64,000 bases of DNA. Source: Taiwanofungus camphoratus (taxonomy: Eukaryota; Basidiomycota; Agaricomycetes; Polyporales; Taiwanofungaceae). Below are positions 22,104 through 33,753 of this stretch, piece by piece. The DNA lies in contig CP021233.1 in NCBI GenBank assembly GCA_003999685.1, positions 992,001 through 1,056,000 on the forward strand, read 5' to 3'. Below the pieces are notes generated by a model. That model did not search any database. It saw only the letters and a list, made by a program, of their open reading frames with translations, and was not told the DNA's origin. A program made the position numbers and the translations under genes. How positions within the stretch are numbered: position 1 is the first letter of the stretch; the number at the start of each line of letters is the position of its first letter.

Positions 22104-23913
22104 TCACAACACCAAGCACGAGCTGTCCGCACCCAAACTAAGCGCCGAGCGCTCCTCCAATACTTTGAATCTCATGCGTAGATCCTCTAACTCCCTTTCC
22201 ATCAGCTTCCTGTTCTCGCGCTCTTCCATCCGCAGCCTCGTTAGTAGTGGGAGCACGCGTCCAACTTCTTGCCAGCGATCGTACCACTCTGTTGTGCGTA
22301 ACTGCATGTCCTCCTGGTACCTTGCCCGGAACGCACTGAACCCTTCCGGCCAACTCACTCCTGCGACCACCTCACATTCCAAGGGGAGCAGTTGACTCAG
22401 AAATAGCGCAATAGGTCCTGGCTCAGATATACTTGACGTACCGACGCAGAACCTGGTCAGTTGGCGGAAGGGCTGAAGAGGTGAGGAAGGGCCTGCGGTA
22501 ACAGCATCAAGGTCTGCAGCAGTTGCGGACACGTATAGCCCTAGTTCTCGAAGGTTAGGACAATGTCGTACAAAGGGGATGACTGCACGGAGGGTAAGAG
22601 ACGATAGTTGATCAGGACCAAGGGGCACCGGCTCGCAATTGAGCATGAGGATCTCAAGGTAAGGCCATTTAGATGCAAGCTCTTCAATGTCATCCTGAGA
22701 TATATTTAGAGGCAAATTCCATCGCAATTCGAATGCTGTGAGTCTGATGCATTTCAAGATGGGACGTAAATCATCAAATGTGAGTCGATCTCCTGGTGAG
22801 TGGGTGCCCTCCGGGATCATAGAGTCAATTGGAACGAAGGAGTCGATATACAAATGCGTGAGTAATAGACAATTTTCAGCGACGGCATCGAGAAAGTTGG
22901 TGACGGCAGATGGCTTGGCAACAGATAAAACATGGACATATAACGACGTCAGGTTGGTCGGCGAGAAGCTTCCACTGAGGAATTTGGTCATATCGTGAAG
23001 ATGACTGCTGAGCGATAGGTCCCATAAGGCCGGAAACGCACCCTCCCGCAGAGAAGGTGAGAACTTCTGTACATCTTGCACATCCCCTTCGCCTTGTTGC
23101 TCCATAAATTCGAACTGGATAGTGCCTAAATTCTGAAGAGTAGATAATACCTCGACTACTTTGGAGGTTAAACAGTAGAGGGGCACGACGAGTTTCTTGA
23201 GTTTCGGGAGGTGCTGAATGAGATCTGTCAAGTCATCTTCGATTTCTCGCACCGGAAAGTCGAAAGATAAGTCTAGGTGTGTAAGCAAGGGCATGCGCTC
23301 AAAAATGTCCTTGAAGAGATCAGCAGGAGGATAAACCTCCCCTTGATGAACGCGAATCGCGAGATGTTTGACGTTCTCACTCATGAACAAGAGCGAGAGG
23401 CGTGAACGGTCTCTGAGATGTGATTTCCATTCCAGAGTATGCAGATTTGGTAGAATGTTAAGAGTTGTACGTGTCCGCGCTATCTCGTCGAAAACGAGGG
23501 GGCCCAGCGTTCGGTGCGGTCTCGTTTCTCTATCTTCGATAAAGGACAATTTGCGCACTCGGCGAGCATAACGTGCGAATCTCTTCCAATCGTCAGGACA
23601 GAGTGTTCTATTGAAAGCCTGTAAAGCATATCGATCACCTCGTCAACCCGACTGAGCAGTGATAGCATCTTACGTGGAAGTAAAAGGGAGGGGAATCGTC
23701 CAGGGTAGAAAGTGGGGCCAACAACTTTACCAATCGGAAAAAATCATTGACACTACGCCACAGAAGGTCAAGAGCTATGTCCGACCATCGTTTACAGACG
23801 CATGCATTGTTTGCATTGTCTTTCTCGTCCATGAAAGCGAATATCAGCTCAACAATTTCCGGGATCTCGAGGACACGGTGTAGAGTCGATTCATACCCGA
23901 AAGAAAGTGCCAT
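22104..23913 (-). CDS. F-box protein with leucine-rich region (tandem paralogue B)
   Basis: Exons 23913-23674 and 23618-22104 join across a 55-nt intron (GTAAGA...TTTACAG) in phase 0, giving 584 residues. The start is the first ATG of the open frame, giving MALSFGYEST. The F-box-like part is EIPEIVELIFAFMDE...NNACVCKRWSDIALDLLW. It shares with gene A the intron position, the WxRFxxxxRRVR block after it, the FPVREIE and YCLTS blocks, and a C-terminal helix rich in Arg and Glu. This points to duplication followed by substantial divergence. Presumed role: substrate receptor of an SCF ubiquitin ligase; the substrate is unknown. Confidence 0.82.
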
Positions 23914-24202
23914 CGCGGAGTAGAGTAACCCTCTTCGTTCCAGTCTTTGATAATTAGCTGTATGAGAGCTTGAGAGTGACCATAAAATCAAGTTCAACCT
24001 GTCCTAACAACTCGTGCCAGTGGACTTGAATCGAACATAGATCACGTGGTGGAATTGGTCACAACGAGATCCAGCGCCCTATGGAATTGACCTCTACGGT
24101 AGAACTTATGAGATACATGAACTCAAGCGCTAGATTCACGCTACACAAGTAGACCGCAATATGTAAACAATTTCAGCAAGGTTGTTCGCAAAATTCAACG
24201 CG
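23914..24202. other. Intergenic with a decayed tRNA-like stretch
   Basis: On the minus strand, between about 24110 and 24013, sequence resembles an arginine tRNA: a GTAG..CAATT..ATAGGGCGCTGGAT-like block followed by TGTTCGATTCA, which matches 9 of 11 bases of the B-box consensus. The acceptor and anticodon stems do not pair, so no functional tRNA is called. It may be a tRNA relic or a SINE head. Confidence 0.25.
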
Positions 24203-26874
24203 TCAGACTTCTTGCTCATATGCATCCCAATCTGCATAATCATCTCCCTTCTCACTTCCTTCCTCATCCTCTTCTCCGGCAGCGTCCTCGTCAATGTTGC
24301 CTATGCCCTCTCGCCCACCGTCGCCTTGACGGACAGTAATTGTAGATTGCGGATGTAGCCGCGTCATTCCGACACCACCCCCACCTTCTTCAACTACTAA
24401 TGTCCCCTCACCATCACTTTTATCTTCGAATGTATACAGCCCTTCATCGTCCTTGTCATCTGGTCCAGGCGTTGTCGGTAACTTGATATTTGGACCTGTA
24501 TCGGTGAAGAGGTCCTTCAAGGCATCGTAGTTGATCCGCTTGCTATACTTCGGGTTCTTCTTGATGAGATTGCGCACAGACTCTGCAGTCGTGTTTCCAT
24601 GAGGGGTGGAGGTATCACGCGGTTTATTACTTGTCTTCCGACGCTGGAACACCAACAGTGGTTAGAACAGCCAATCATAAATCAATAGTGCCAAATATGG
24701 TATAACAGAAGAAATTGGTCGAAAAGTGTTCGTTGTCTTCGAGATACGAACCTTGCGATTCCTCCTTTCCTTTGCCTCATTTTGCTGTAACTCACTTTTA
24801 GCTGTTCAATTCGATTCAGCAATGCATGCATTAACTTCCATCTTATAAAAAATAAGAATATCGGATGAGTGGGCACTCACCTGCAATAGCTTCCAGGTAA
24901 TCTTTATTGAGCTCAACCCAAACGCGTTCCTTGATCTTTACCTCTTCCTCGCTGAGGATGAAGCGGTCCAGTTCCTCCTCGTCCAGCCCGAGAAGTTCAT
25001 CATCACCTGTAAATTGGGCCAGCCGGCGTTGCTCAGCCTCGTCAAGCGCCGACCTAAGCACAGAGCCCTGCGCATTCGTGAGGAAGTCCGCGACCTCTTC
25101 TGCAACAGCAGCATTCACTGTTTCTTCCAGCGGAGAGGGATGTCGAGGCATAGATAACACCTTGTCATGAGATAGGTCAGGGTTCTGCGGGGCTGACGAA
25201 GGTGGCAAGGAGTGTGACTTTAGCAGGCTGGGATCAATATTGGTGTCCATGTCCTCATTGTCTTCCGGAAGAAACAGAGGAGGTTGCGAAGAAGTTCCAA
25301 GTAAGATGCCCTGGTTCAACAGAGTAGGGTCAATTGCAGGATGCGAGACTAATGCCGGTTGTACATCTCCATGTCGCAACGTCTCGTCTTGTATTTCCTC
25401 TTCTTCGGTGCCTTCGTCTCGTTTCCGTTTCTTCCTTCTTCCTTTTCCTTTTCCTTTTCTTTTCCCCGTGCTCTTTTTGCCCCCGCCGTCTATCTCTATC
25501 TCCCTTTCTTCCCTTTCACGACCCTTTGTATATGCTGGAGGGTCCATCTCCTCTTCCAGCCACACGCTCCTAAAATCTGCGAGTGTCAAAGCGCCGCTGG
25601 GTGTACGCTTGAATTCCTCGAGACGTTTCTTCAATGTCGTATCAGCAATCTTCACTACCTGCACAATTTCCGCCACACTCCTGCGGAAATTGTTCATTCG
25701 CGCAGCGAGCAGGAGGCATGCGCCGCAAATTCCCGCCGGACGCCGGCCCCGTGCCATCCAGTCCCGGTCAAACCGCTGCACAAGGCGTACTGCATCCATT
25801 GCTACCTGATGTGTTTCCTCGCCGAATTCGAGCAATGCGGCAAAACGCGATATGTAATGAGACGGATCGACGAGCGGGAGACGTAAATTGAGTGTCTGCA
25901 CAAGCTGCAAGTAGGTATGCCCGAGCTCGAAGACATTCACCTGTGAAGATGGTGAGTATCACAGAGAGTTCAGTCGCACAAATTACAAAAGCGACCATAC
26001 CTGTAGGAGGTCTGAAAAGTCGATGAGCATGTAATTCCGAGTCTCCTTCTGGCGGCACGCGACATATAAACATACAGCAACCACATTCATGCTCCTGCGA
26101 CCCTTAGTGAATTTGTGTTCCACTGCGAGCGTGTACAGCCGTGTTGCAGCTAGTTGTACGACTTCAGAAAGACGTAATGCGCTCGCAACCTGTTGGATTT
26201 TCCTGGTCGCTGAAGTCAAGGATCTTATGTCAGTCGAATGATGTATAAAAATGTGAAAACAGGGAGGAACATCAAGGCTTCGCTCGATGCAAGTGCTGAG
26301 GGATGCATGTTATAGCAAGCTAATGGACATCTTGGGGAAAGCCAACACTTTATCACAACCGAGAGGTTTACTCACCGTTCGCAATAGTCTGCTCGCGACT
26401 CTCACTGTTCCCCCTGTTTCCAAACGGCCCACCCATCTTCGCACGGGCTATATACCAGCACATCAACAGCTTAGATACCACGACTAGAATGAGAATATTG
26501 CACATACTTGCACCCTGCCCAACAAAGCTTCCCTGTACCATCGCAGCACCAGTACTAGTCTCACCAAATGCAACCTAGAGATAGAGCACAGACGCTATCA
26601 GCCACGATTGCAGACTAAGACTATCGTCTCGAGTATGTGTCCATTCCAAATTCACTGCCCGTCCCATCTGCCTCCGCATCATTTGAATAACAGAGAAGGG
26701 GCTCAGCTATACAGCACATCGGAGAAAATCGAAGGTACATGAAGAGACTGAGAGATTACATACCTCGCTAACAATCGTATTTTCTTCGACAACCGTGCCA
26801 CACTGCACACAGAAGCCGTTGCCGGCTGCCGCATCATACTCGATGACAGTTCCACCGCAATCTGTGCATACGGT
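24203..26874 (-). CDS. BRF1: TFIIIB subunit Brf1 (TFIIB-related factor); first exon not found
   Basis: Brf1 with TBP and Bdp1 forms TFIIIB, which recruits RNA polymerase III to tRNA and 5S genes in the nucleus. Seven exons join in frame: 26874-26764, 26574-26508, 26447-26376, 26209-26001, 25940-24881, 24801-24752, 24643-24203, giving 669 residues. In order: a zinc ribbon ([12 protein letters not shown]...[17 protein letters not shown]), a linker [18 protein letters not shown], two cyclin folds (for example [20 protein letters not shown] and [20 protein letters not shown]), a Lys/Arg-rich tract, and the Brf1 homology block with [14 protein letters not shown] and [15 protein letters not shown]. 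The tail is acidic. An in-frame stop lies directly before the zinc-ribbon exon behind a TTAG acceptor, so a short upstream exon holding the ATG must exist. ATG|GTCAGG at 27109-27104 is one candidate, unproven. Confidence 0.94.
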
Positions 26875-29678
26875 CTAAGCGGTTCAGAAAAGTGTATGGC
26901 GCAGTTGTGTGAAACATAGGAAACATGATCACATGGACAGATCAGTATGTGAGAGAAAATCGAGCCGCAGCAGGATGAAGGTAACAGCATGGGCGTGAGA
27001 TAGGAGAAGATGGGAACGGGTAACATAAATCGAGCGGATAAGGAGATAAATGCATAAGCATTAGAACATTAGTGTTAGGCATAACAAATGCAACATGAGA
27101 CCTGACCATGACAGATTAAAAACAGTCAAACGGAGGGGCTTGATCGCTCTGTTGTCACTAGCGGCTATGACCCGGTCTGGCAAATTAAGAGTCACGTACT
27201 TAGCACCACGGTAAGCTCGAGGGATCGTGATACAGATATGATGACTTACTTTGGAGTCCAAAGCCTTATAAACTCAAATTAGGTCCTCGAACTGATCTCG
27301 ATTCAGGGCAATAGACCCAGAGAATGGTACATGTATACAAGACAATAAGTAGCAATAAAGATTCTGCAGAATTCGCTTTAGCTGCCTCGAAAGTCCGTGA
27401 AGCGAAGTACTTACATGATGACCCCTATAGAAAGAAGTATTGCACGCCTGGATGTTGAAACGTTGAAACAGCACGACTGAGAGTGGACAGTGATGTTGTC
27501 GCAAAATCAATGCAAATTATCGACCGAGAGTCAGTTTGAAGTTGTGAGCGCTTCCTTTCGAGGAATCTAATCTGTCACATGATCACGTTGTCTGATGCCG
27601 ATATCGCTTTTCGAAAGTTGATGCGCAAGGAACAATACCGATATACTCATTTGACCAGTGTTTGAAGATTTCCGTCATTCGATTTTTAGCTCCACAATGA
27701 CTGAATGGATTGCTCTCGGAGCAGTGTCATTTTGTGGTTATGGATCTTGGCTACATGGCCATATACTTACTTTTTTAATTATTTTCATAGTGAGGTGCCC
27801 AAGGACGTTCCGGTGGAGGGGACTAGTGTTTGACGATTTTTCCGAGGAATGTCACGAAGAGTCACCATACCAGGACAGTGCCACAATGAAGCTCCGACGT
27901 GGCTTTTGGGCATCCGCCTGCAGCATTGCAATGACAACGAAGTGCGTCTGCTGGCGGAGTTCAAATCCAGATTGAGGAAGTGTCACTCTTGCTCATGGAT
28001 TGTAACGCACAGCAACACATTTGCTGCTGTACACTCATTGCGCCCACGATAAGCTTCGGAAATATTGGGAGAGTGCATGTTATGGTGTGCTTGAGTTAGA
28101 CACAAGTGCAGGAACTAAGCGGCCATGGTTTGGGATGAGGCGAGAGGGTAGAAGAACGGCGATCGGCCTAATTAATAGATTTTCTGACACTCATATTGAA
28201 CTTGTTCTCTACACACTCCCTCTCTTTAAAATCGGAGAACACAGTTGTGTTGCATGATTTTCTAGACTATTTTAGATACCGTCTGATCTTGAGAATATCC
28301 CAAGGAGAGTTTGCGATAAGCCATTCTCAAACACTGGGTCCTTCTCAAAGTGGTGTCACACGATAGTATCGTATTTCAGATTTCGCGCTCAAGACAAGCC
28401 AAGGACTCGGGTAATGGAACCAAAAGGAATGTCCGATCGCTGAGCGCTGAGTCCCATAGACTACTGGTGGTAGTAGTTGAGGTGGTAACAGAGTACCATA
28501 CGTAGTTACTACAGTAGACCGTGCACCATAGGCGAGGCTTATGCGCCTGAAGCACGTAAATTGACTTCATCATCATCATACTGGTAGTAGTTTGCACCCG
28601 GCGAAACCACTGAGTCACGATAAACCTGACTTCGTGAGTTGATACTAACAAATTACCGCGCATCGAGCTATCGTAATTAATAATCTTACGGACGGTGTGA
28701 AGGTCAACAAAAGGCGTCTTCTACCGTTATAACTGTTTTGACAAGACCCGAAGCCTGGAAAACCTCGAACGAAATTTCGCAAGTACATATGGCCCATGGG
28801 AAAAGGGATGTCAATGTCATGTGGGAATAGTATGGCGAGGCCTCTTGCTCCAGGTGGTCTTGGTAAAACATCTTGCTCAAGTCCTTATTCAGAGCCTAAG
28901 GTTAGTTTTTGGTTTGCTATTCGGGATCATCGCTTCCAAGTCAAAAGTTTCGCGGGAGCAACCGTGACGTGCTTTCTTGTGCATGATTCGGACCACGGCG
29001 CAACGGGGTCCTGCAGAAGCCCTCATGCCTCTGGGTAAGCTAGGAAGAGATAGCAAGTTTAGGTGTGGCCGCTCAGTCAAGTGATATCTGACCCACCGAA
29101 AGCACTCCAAATAAATCACACCAGGACACGAGAAAACAGATTGTGGGTCTTGATTTAAGCGCGAAACCTCTTTCACAGATTCTGACTATTTTTCTTGAAA
29201 CTTATCGTACGATAGTATCAACTATCAAGCAGTTATGATCTATGGCAGTTGGGGTCTTGTCGTACTCCTCAGAATGGCCCTGTGCTAAATTCAGGAGGCT
29301 GAGCACCGCGAGCGCGCGCTGCACAGCGCGCTCATATGCCTTCTGAGCTGCCGTGTGTGTTCCCCTCCGGTCCGCCGTGGCCATGGCTCCGGATCAGGTT
29401 AAGCATCATATGTTGAGCATTGGAACTTAAGCGATGATGATCGTACAGTCCACTATGTCGCAATGTATGATGCACATTGAGATCTCCGAGAGTCTGACGC
29501 ATTCGCAGACTGACGCATTATTGTACGTGCAGCTCCAATCCGATCATTTACCCAAATAGTGAACTCAAATGCGAAAACTGTCTGTATTTACGATCGTATG
29601 GTACTTTCGCCTGTTCAACTTGAGATTTGAATAAATGTGAGTGTCTGAAAATCAAACGGGATGTAAATCGTGGCAGAT
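26875..29678. other. Gene-poor stretch upstream of BRF1
   Basis: About 2.8 kb. It should hold the missing first exon and promoter of BRF1. A plus-strand open frame at 27658-27975 has one hydrophobic stretch but no recognisable domain, and a 60-codon minus-strand frame at 29384-29202 has an ATG but no known match. Tri-nucleotide repeats (CAT, GTA/GGT) occur around 28460-28590. A near-perfect inverted repeat, GAGCGCGC...GCGCGCTC, lies near 29305-29331. None of these can be called a gene. Confidence 0.4.
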
Positions 29679-30828
29679 CTACCTCAAGCACAGGCCTGAG
29701 ACGTGCAGCAAAGACAAAAGACGCACCACGACAGTAGTAGACCCAAATTCCCCTTCGAAAGTTGTCACGTCACCAGTGAGGAAGAGATAATTGTCTTGGG
29801 CGGAGTACGCCAAGTACGTTGTTGGTTGACCTACGCACAGTCACATCCATCAGCAACTATCCTCCACGTGAGAGACACGGCCGCAGCAAGCCACAGTGCA
29901 AACGTAAAGAGATGAAGCAAGACTGTAACGCACTGCTATCAGCATTGATCCACTGTGCGCTCACTGTGTCGCTTGCGCGGTCGATGTGCCAGATGGCACT
30001 TTCCACCTGCTCGTCAACCCCGGTCGAAAACGAAAACGAGTTGTCCCTATTCATAGGGGGCGAGTTGGGCGGCGCTAAGCGGAAGGGCGGGGAAGGGCGT
30101 CAGCGCGTACCACATAGCAGTTACCAAAGGTGCATACTCTGCGCGGTGCCTCCAATATAGACATAGTTGTAGGACCCGGGCCCGATATCAGAGAAAGTGC
30201 TCGCATATCCAACAATCCCGCCTACGAGTGTGAAGTCTGCGATGCCGTTCTGTCGGATACTAATTACATTTCTTTCTTCATGGGGAAGGAGGGACAAAGA
30301 CGTACCAGAGACACAAGATCGACAGGTACACCCGTCCCACAGTCTGTGTATTGCACCTGAAGCGCATCACCGGCATCGCTCGTGATGCCGTACTCGCCAA
30401 ACTCGTTCGGGGTCCGCGATACGACCGAGGCTGGGTCGATCCCGCCGCCAGAGACACCGATGGTGCCGGTGCGGGTTGAGCACGGGTTTGGGGTGTTGGA
30501 TGCACGAGGTGCAATATTCCTCGCTGAACACGGAGACGGCGAGAAAGACGGTAAACAGCTATCAAGAGCGGAAACAGAGAGGGAGCGCACCTGCGTTTTT
30601 GAAGCGCGGTCTGTTAAGCGGCAAGCCCCTCGCCATGCGCTGAGCGTTTGTCATAGGTACGGCATGGGCGAGTGCTAAGGGGTTCAAAGCAATATTGATG
30701 GGATTCAGATGAGGCCCGCCTGAGTCTGCGCGTGGATCAATGACAATAGTGCGGGTCGGACTGGGGCCGGCGTTGGCGAGCACTGCAGCCGCGGTAACGC
30801 AGAGGAGTGCGAAACGAGAAGAACGCAT
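29679..30828 (-). CDS. Secreted protein of unknown function
   Basis: Five exons join in frame: 30828-30591, 30523-30306, 30249-30138, 30074-29934, 29830-29679, giving 286 residues. A signal peptide is clear (MRSSRFALLCVTAAAVLANA). A Pro/Asn-rich propeptide-like part with NAQRMARGLP follows, then a beta-rich domain with blocks RTPNEFGEYGITSDAGDALQ, NGIADFTLVGG, GPGSYNYVYIGGTAQT, ESAIWHIDRASDTVSAQWIN and YLAYSAQDNYLFLTGD. I recognise this block order from hypothetical secreted proteins of basidiomycetes, but no function is known to me. The last 25 residues after GEFGSTT are less typical, so a further splice near the C-terminus is possible. Likely extracellular. Confidence 0.75.
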
Positions 30829-32145
30829 TGCCGAATGTTAATGAATGAAAGGACTCCCTGAGAGGTGAGGGCAGAAAAGGAGCGTATGTGCGTTGGTGCG
30901 CGAGTGTCAGCGGTTGTCTTGAAGAGTCCCGGATATTTAAGGGGTAGAAAATGCTGGAAAGTGGAAACCAGCTAGGGCGGCCTGTACGTCGCATTCAGCA
31001 TTTATATGTATGGAGGCGGACATGGAGGCGGACAGTGGAGGCTCACAAGGCAGGGGCAGGACTCGTCGATCACAACGCTTACCATATTTATCCTGCGTCA
31101 GGTACAAATCGGATTGTACGGACAGTGTCGGTGATCACTGTCACCGTCACAGGACGCAATAAGCTCGAGTATGCTGTCGGCAATAATGTCCAAGCAAAGC
31201 GTCTCGCCAGTAGATTTGGCGTGTCCAGACGCAGAAATGAAGCAGGGAGCAGGAGGTACGATAGGCTTCAAGTGAACCGATTGGGTGAAGGTGAAGAAAG
31301 GTGAAGGCACGTTACAAGCCCTGGAAAGTCACGTTATGTTACCATTTCCTAAGCCTCAGCCCTCGGTGCTCGGCATGAAAGTAGGACACAGATGCTATGA
31401 TTTGGAGAGGTTGAGTACCAATATATGAGAGACTCAAGTGAGAATGCACAGGTGTGTCTCGGTGGAAGGATGTGAGGTCGATACGTTCCTACTCGACGAA
31501 GCATTTTTCGATCGGAATTACATATAAATAATGTTTCTGTTTATATATGTACTGTTGTAATTACACCGAATTATCCCAATGACATTTGTTTCGTGAAGAC
31601 GATTCGATAACCGCTATACATTTACTGTTGTGCTGAGCCCCGACTCCTCTCGGCGTAATGTGTTCGCAGCCAGCAAATGACTACAGTGTGAGGCACGAGT
31701 CGTACAGTACGCCCAGGGCCAGGACAACTACGTGCGCGCCCGATATACGAAGGTGCTCTCCCGCGGTGCGCCCAAACGCCATTCCATCCCAGTGAGTTAT
31801 GGCAGTAGGCGTCTCGCTGTCGATTTAAATCCCCTAAAAGCGGACGACCCCGGACGGCCTGTATATCATTCTAGCTCCAAGTGTCATGCATCCGGTACGA
31901 AGCTCTTCCCTCTTGACTCGAGCAGTCTGGTGGCGATGGGTGCTGGTCTTCTGCATACTTCTCGTGGTTCTGCCTCTTGTACGCAAGCTCACTCGGCTAG
32001 GACGACAGGTGCTCGGAAGCACTGCATGCTGTGCTCACGAGCGTCTATCACATATACAGCCTCCCTTCCATGACGACGGCGTGGCACTGAGACTAGCGGG
32101 AGTGGTGCGTATCACTTCCCATCTCCTTTTGACGCAGCGTTGCTC
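30829..32145. other. Intergenic between divergent genes
   Basis: About 1.3 kb holding the promoters of the secreted-protein gene (minus) and the membrane-protein gene (plus). Around 31505-31560 it is AT-rich with TATATA-like runs. A plus-strand frame from an ATG at 31886 encodes MHPVRSS and a hydrophobic stretch. It could be an alternative upstream exon of the next gene, but I found no splice of normal intron length joining it in frame. Confidence 0.4.
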
Positions 32146-33297
32146 ATGGCCCCTCGACTTTCCACTGCATCCCATCGCAACTTGCTCGCTCGGGACCAAT
32201 CGCCATCCCACGCCGACTTCGCCGCCGTCAAGCGGCAATGGCAGAATCCGAATGACATCCTCACATTGCTCATGATCATAGGCGGGGATATCGTCCAGCG
32301 TGCCCTCGCGCAGCTCGCTGGCTCCTCCTCGTTCCCCGTCGCACCCGTCGCCTTCTCGTTCGGATGGGTCGCGTATTCGTTCTCCGCCGTTTTGTCCGCC
32401 ATCGGCGACGGCCGCCTCATGCCTCCAGCCGAGCTGTCCGCCACTCTGATCAACGTCAAGTCGGGCACATCGCGCGACATCCAGTCGTGGATCCTCTCGC
32501 GTCTCATCCGCGACTTCGAGCCGCCAGAGGAGAGCGACCGAGGGCTCGCCGTCGTCTTCTTCCGCACGTCCGCAAATAAGATCGCTGGCATCTCGGACCG
32601 CGACTGGGTGTACTACAGCGGCATCACCGTGATCATCGCACAGCTTGGCATTGCTGCCATTCCGGGCGGGCTGAATGGCAACTGGATGATTCTCATCCTC
32701 ACTTTCGGCGGGACTATGCTCGCGCTCCTCGGCACCGCGCTCCCGCAGTGGGGGAAAGAGAAATGGGCCGCGCGTCGCCTGAAGGGGGGTCAGCGCGAGG
32801 TCGTGTGCCTAACTCGGGGGAACGGCTCTCCGTGTGTACTTGTAATCAGGAGTGAAGGCTGCGGGATCAAACTGGAGGACCTGGCGGTGGCGCGTGAGGT
32901 TCGATCGCGCATGACAGTTTTTGCAACACTTGCGCTTGTAGTGCTGTGGCTCGTTCATCTGCTGACCGCCGAGAGCCTCTCAACTGACGCATGGTACTCC
33001 CTTGCGGTCGGAGCGCTGGGTATGGCCCAGAATGCCGTCGCAGCGGGCGTGCGACGCTCACCAGGCGCCCTTGGATTCCACCTAGAGGACAAAATTGTGG
33101 TTTATGATAAGAAAGTGTTCAAGGCGCTTGTTAGGGCGGAGGATCTTGAGCCGCATGTGGGACTTGAGTTACTACCGGTTTTCTTTCCAGGAGGATTGCG
33201 TGCAGATGAAGAGTTATGGCGACAAGAGAAGGTGGCGCAGTATGCAAAGGAAAAGGAGATGGTAGAGAGCGGCTACAGTGCCAGTCAAAAGCTGTGA
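32146..33297 (+). CDS. Multi-pass membrane protein of unknown function
   Basis: A single exon of 383 residues from the ATG at 32146; an in-frame TTG lies two codons before it. About five hydrophobic segments are visible: roughly residues 63-86 (FPVAPVAFSFGWVAYSFSAVL), 159-173, 181-199, 257-275 and 283-302. Between the second and fourth lies a soluble loop with WGKEKWAARR and a Cys-containing part. The C-terminal 80 residues are charged and likely cytosolic. The opening (KRQWQNPNDILTLLMIIGGDIVQRALAQL) and the phrase GWVAYSFSAVLSAIGDGRLMP are familiar from uncharacterised fungal membrane proteins; no activity is known to me. The GC-rich codons and long intron-free frame support a real gene. Confidence 0.75.
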   Translation: MAPRLSTASHRNLLARDQSPSHADFAAVKRQWQNPNDILTLLMIIGGDIVQRALAQLAGSSSFPVAPVAFSFGWVAYSFSAVLSAIGDGRLMPPAELSATLINVKSGTSRDIQSWILSRLIRDFEPPEESDRGLAVVFFRTSANKIAGISDRDWVYYSGITVIIAQLGIAAIPGGLNGNWMILILTFGGTMLALLGTALPQWGKEKWAARRLKGGQREVVCLTRGNGSPCVLVIRSEGCGIKLEDLAVAREVRSRMTVFATLALVVLWLVHLLTAESLSTDAWYSLAVGALGMAQNAVAAGVRRSPGALGFHLEDKIVVYDKKVFKALVRAEDLEPHVGLELLPVFFPGGLRADEELWRQEKVAQYAKEKEMVESGYSASQKL

Positions 33298-33753
33298 CCG
33301 CGGTGTTCTTGCATACGTTTCGTCAGCCTACATCTTCCAAGGGGATTCAAAGACAATGAGATAGTTAAACATCGGCTTTTACTTGGGTACGGTGCTTGAC
33401 TCCCCTCTCGTGTCATAGCTCAAATGGGATTTTTAAGACCAGGGAAGTGGCTCAATACAATATATACTCACTCCTGTAGACACATGAGCATTCCATGCGT
33501 ACAGTTGCCCATCTGGTATGTGCTTTGAACGTTTTGCGCGCTGTATGAGATTAGCATCCCATGTTTTTAGCTATCGTCATTTCTATTACCTCTCGCCTCA
33601 CCCTTTGCTATGTTGCAACAGCGAGTTTTACCACTTATCTGTACATTATGTCTTCGATACTGCTAAACCTCTTCTCTGCGGCAGCAAGGAGTACAATGTG
33701 TGTGGTTCTTGGACAGCCTACACTGATATGACGCGCAGAGCTCTCGAACACTT
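33298..33753. other. Intergenic, convergent 3' flanks
   Basis: About 450 bases between the stop of the membrane-protein gene and the stop of the minus-strand secreted-protein candidate. Nothing recognised. Confidence 0.4.

Noticed and set aside
25380-25500. Polypyrimidine tract as a simple repeat.
   Set aside because: It is the antisense of the Lys/Arg-rich coding stretch of BRF1.
28361-29215. Possible MITE: palindromic ACGATAGTATCGT at the left and GTACGATAGTATC at the right, each next to TTTCGCGCT-like bases in opposite orientation.
   Set aside because: The inverted match is short and broken, there is no clear target duplication, and no second copy in the window.
29305-29331. Inverted repeat GAGCGCGC...GCGCGCTC.
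   Set aside because: It lies in a GC-rich short open frame and is too short and isolated to call a terminator or regulatory site.
31886-32140. Upstream exon of the membrane-protein gene starting MHPVRSS.
   Set aside because: Only a 29-nt intron would join it in frame, without a convincing branch site; kept as a remark only.
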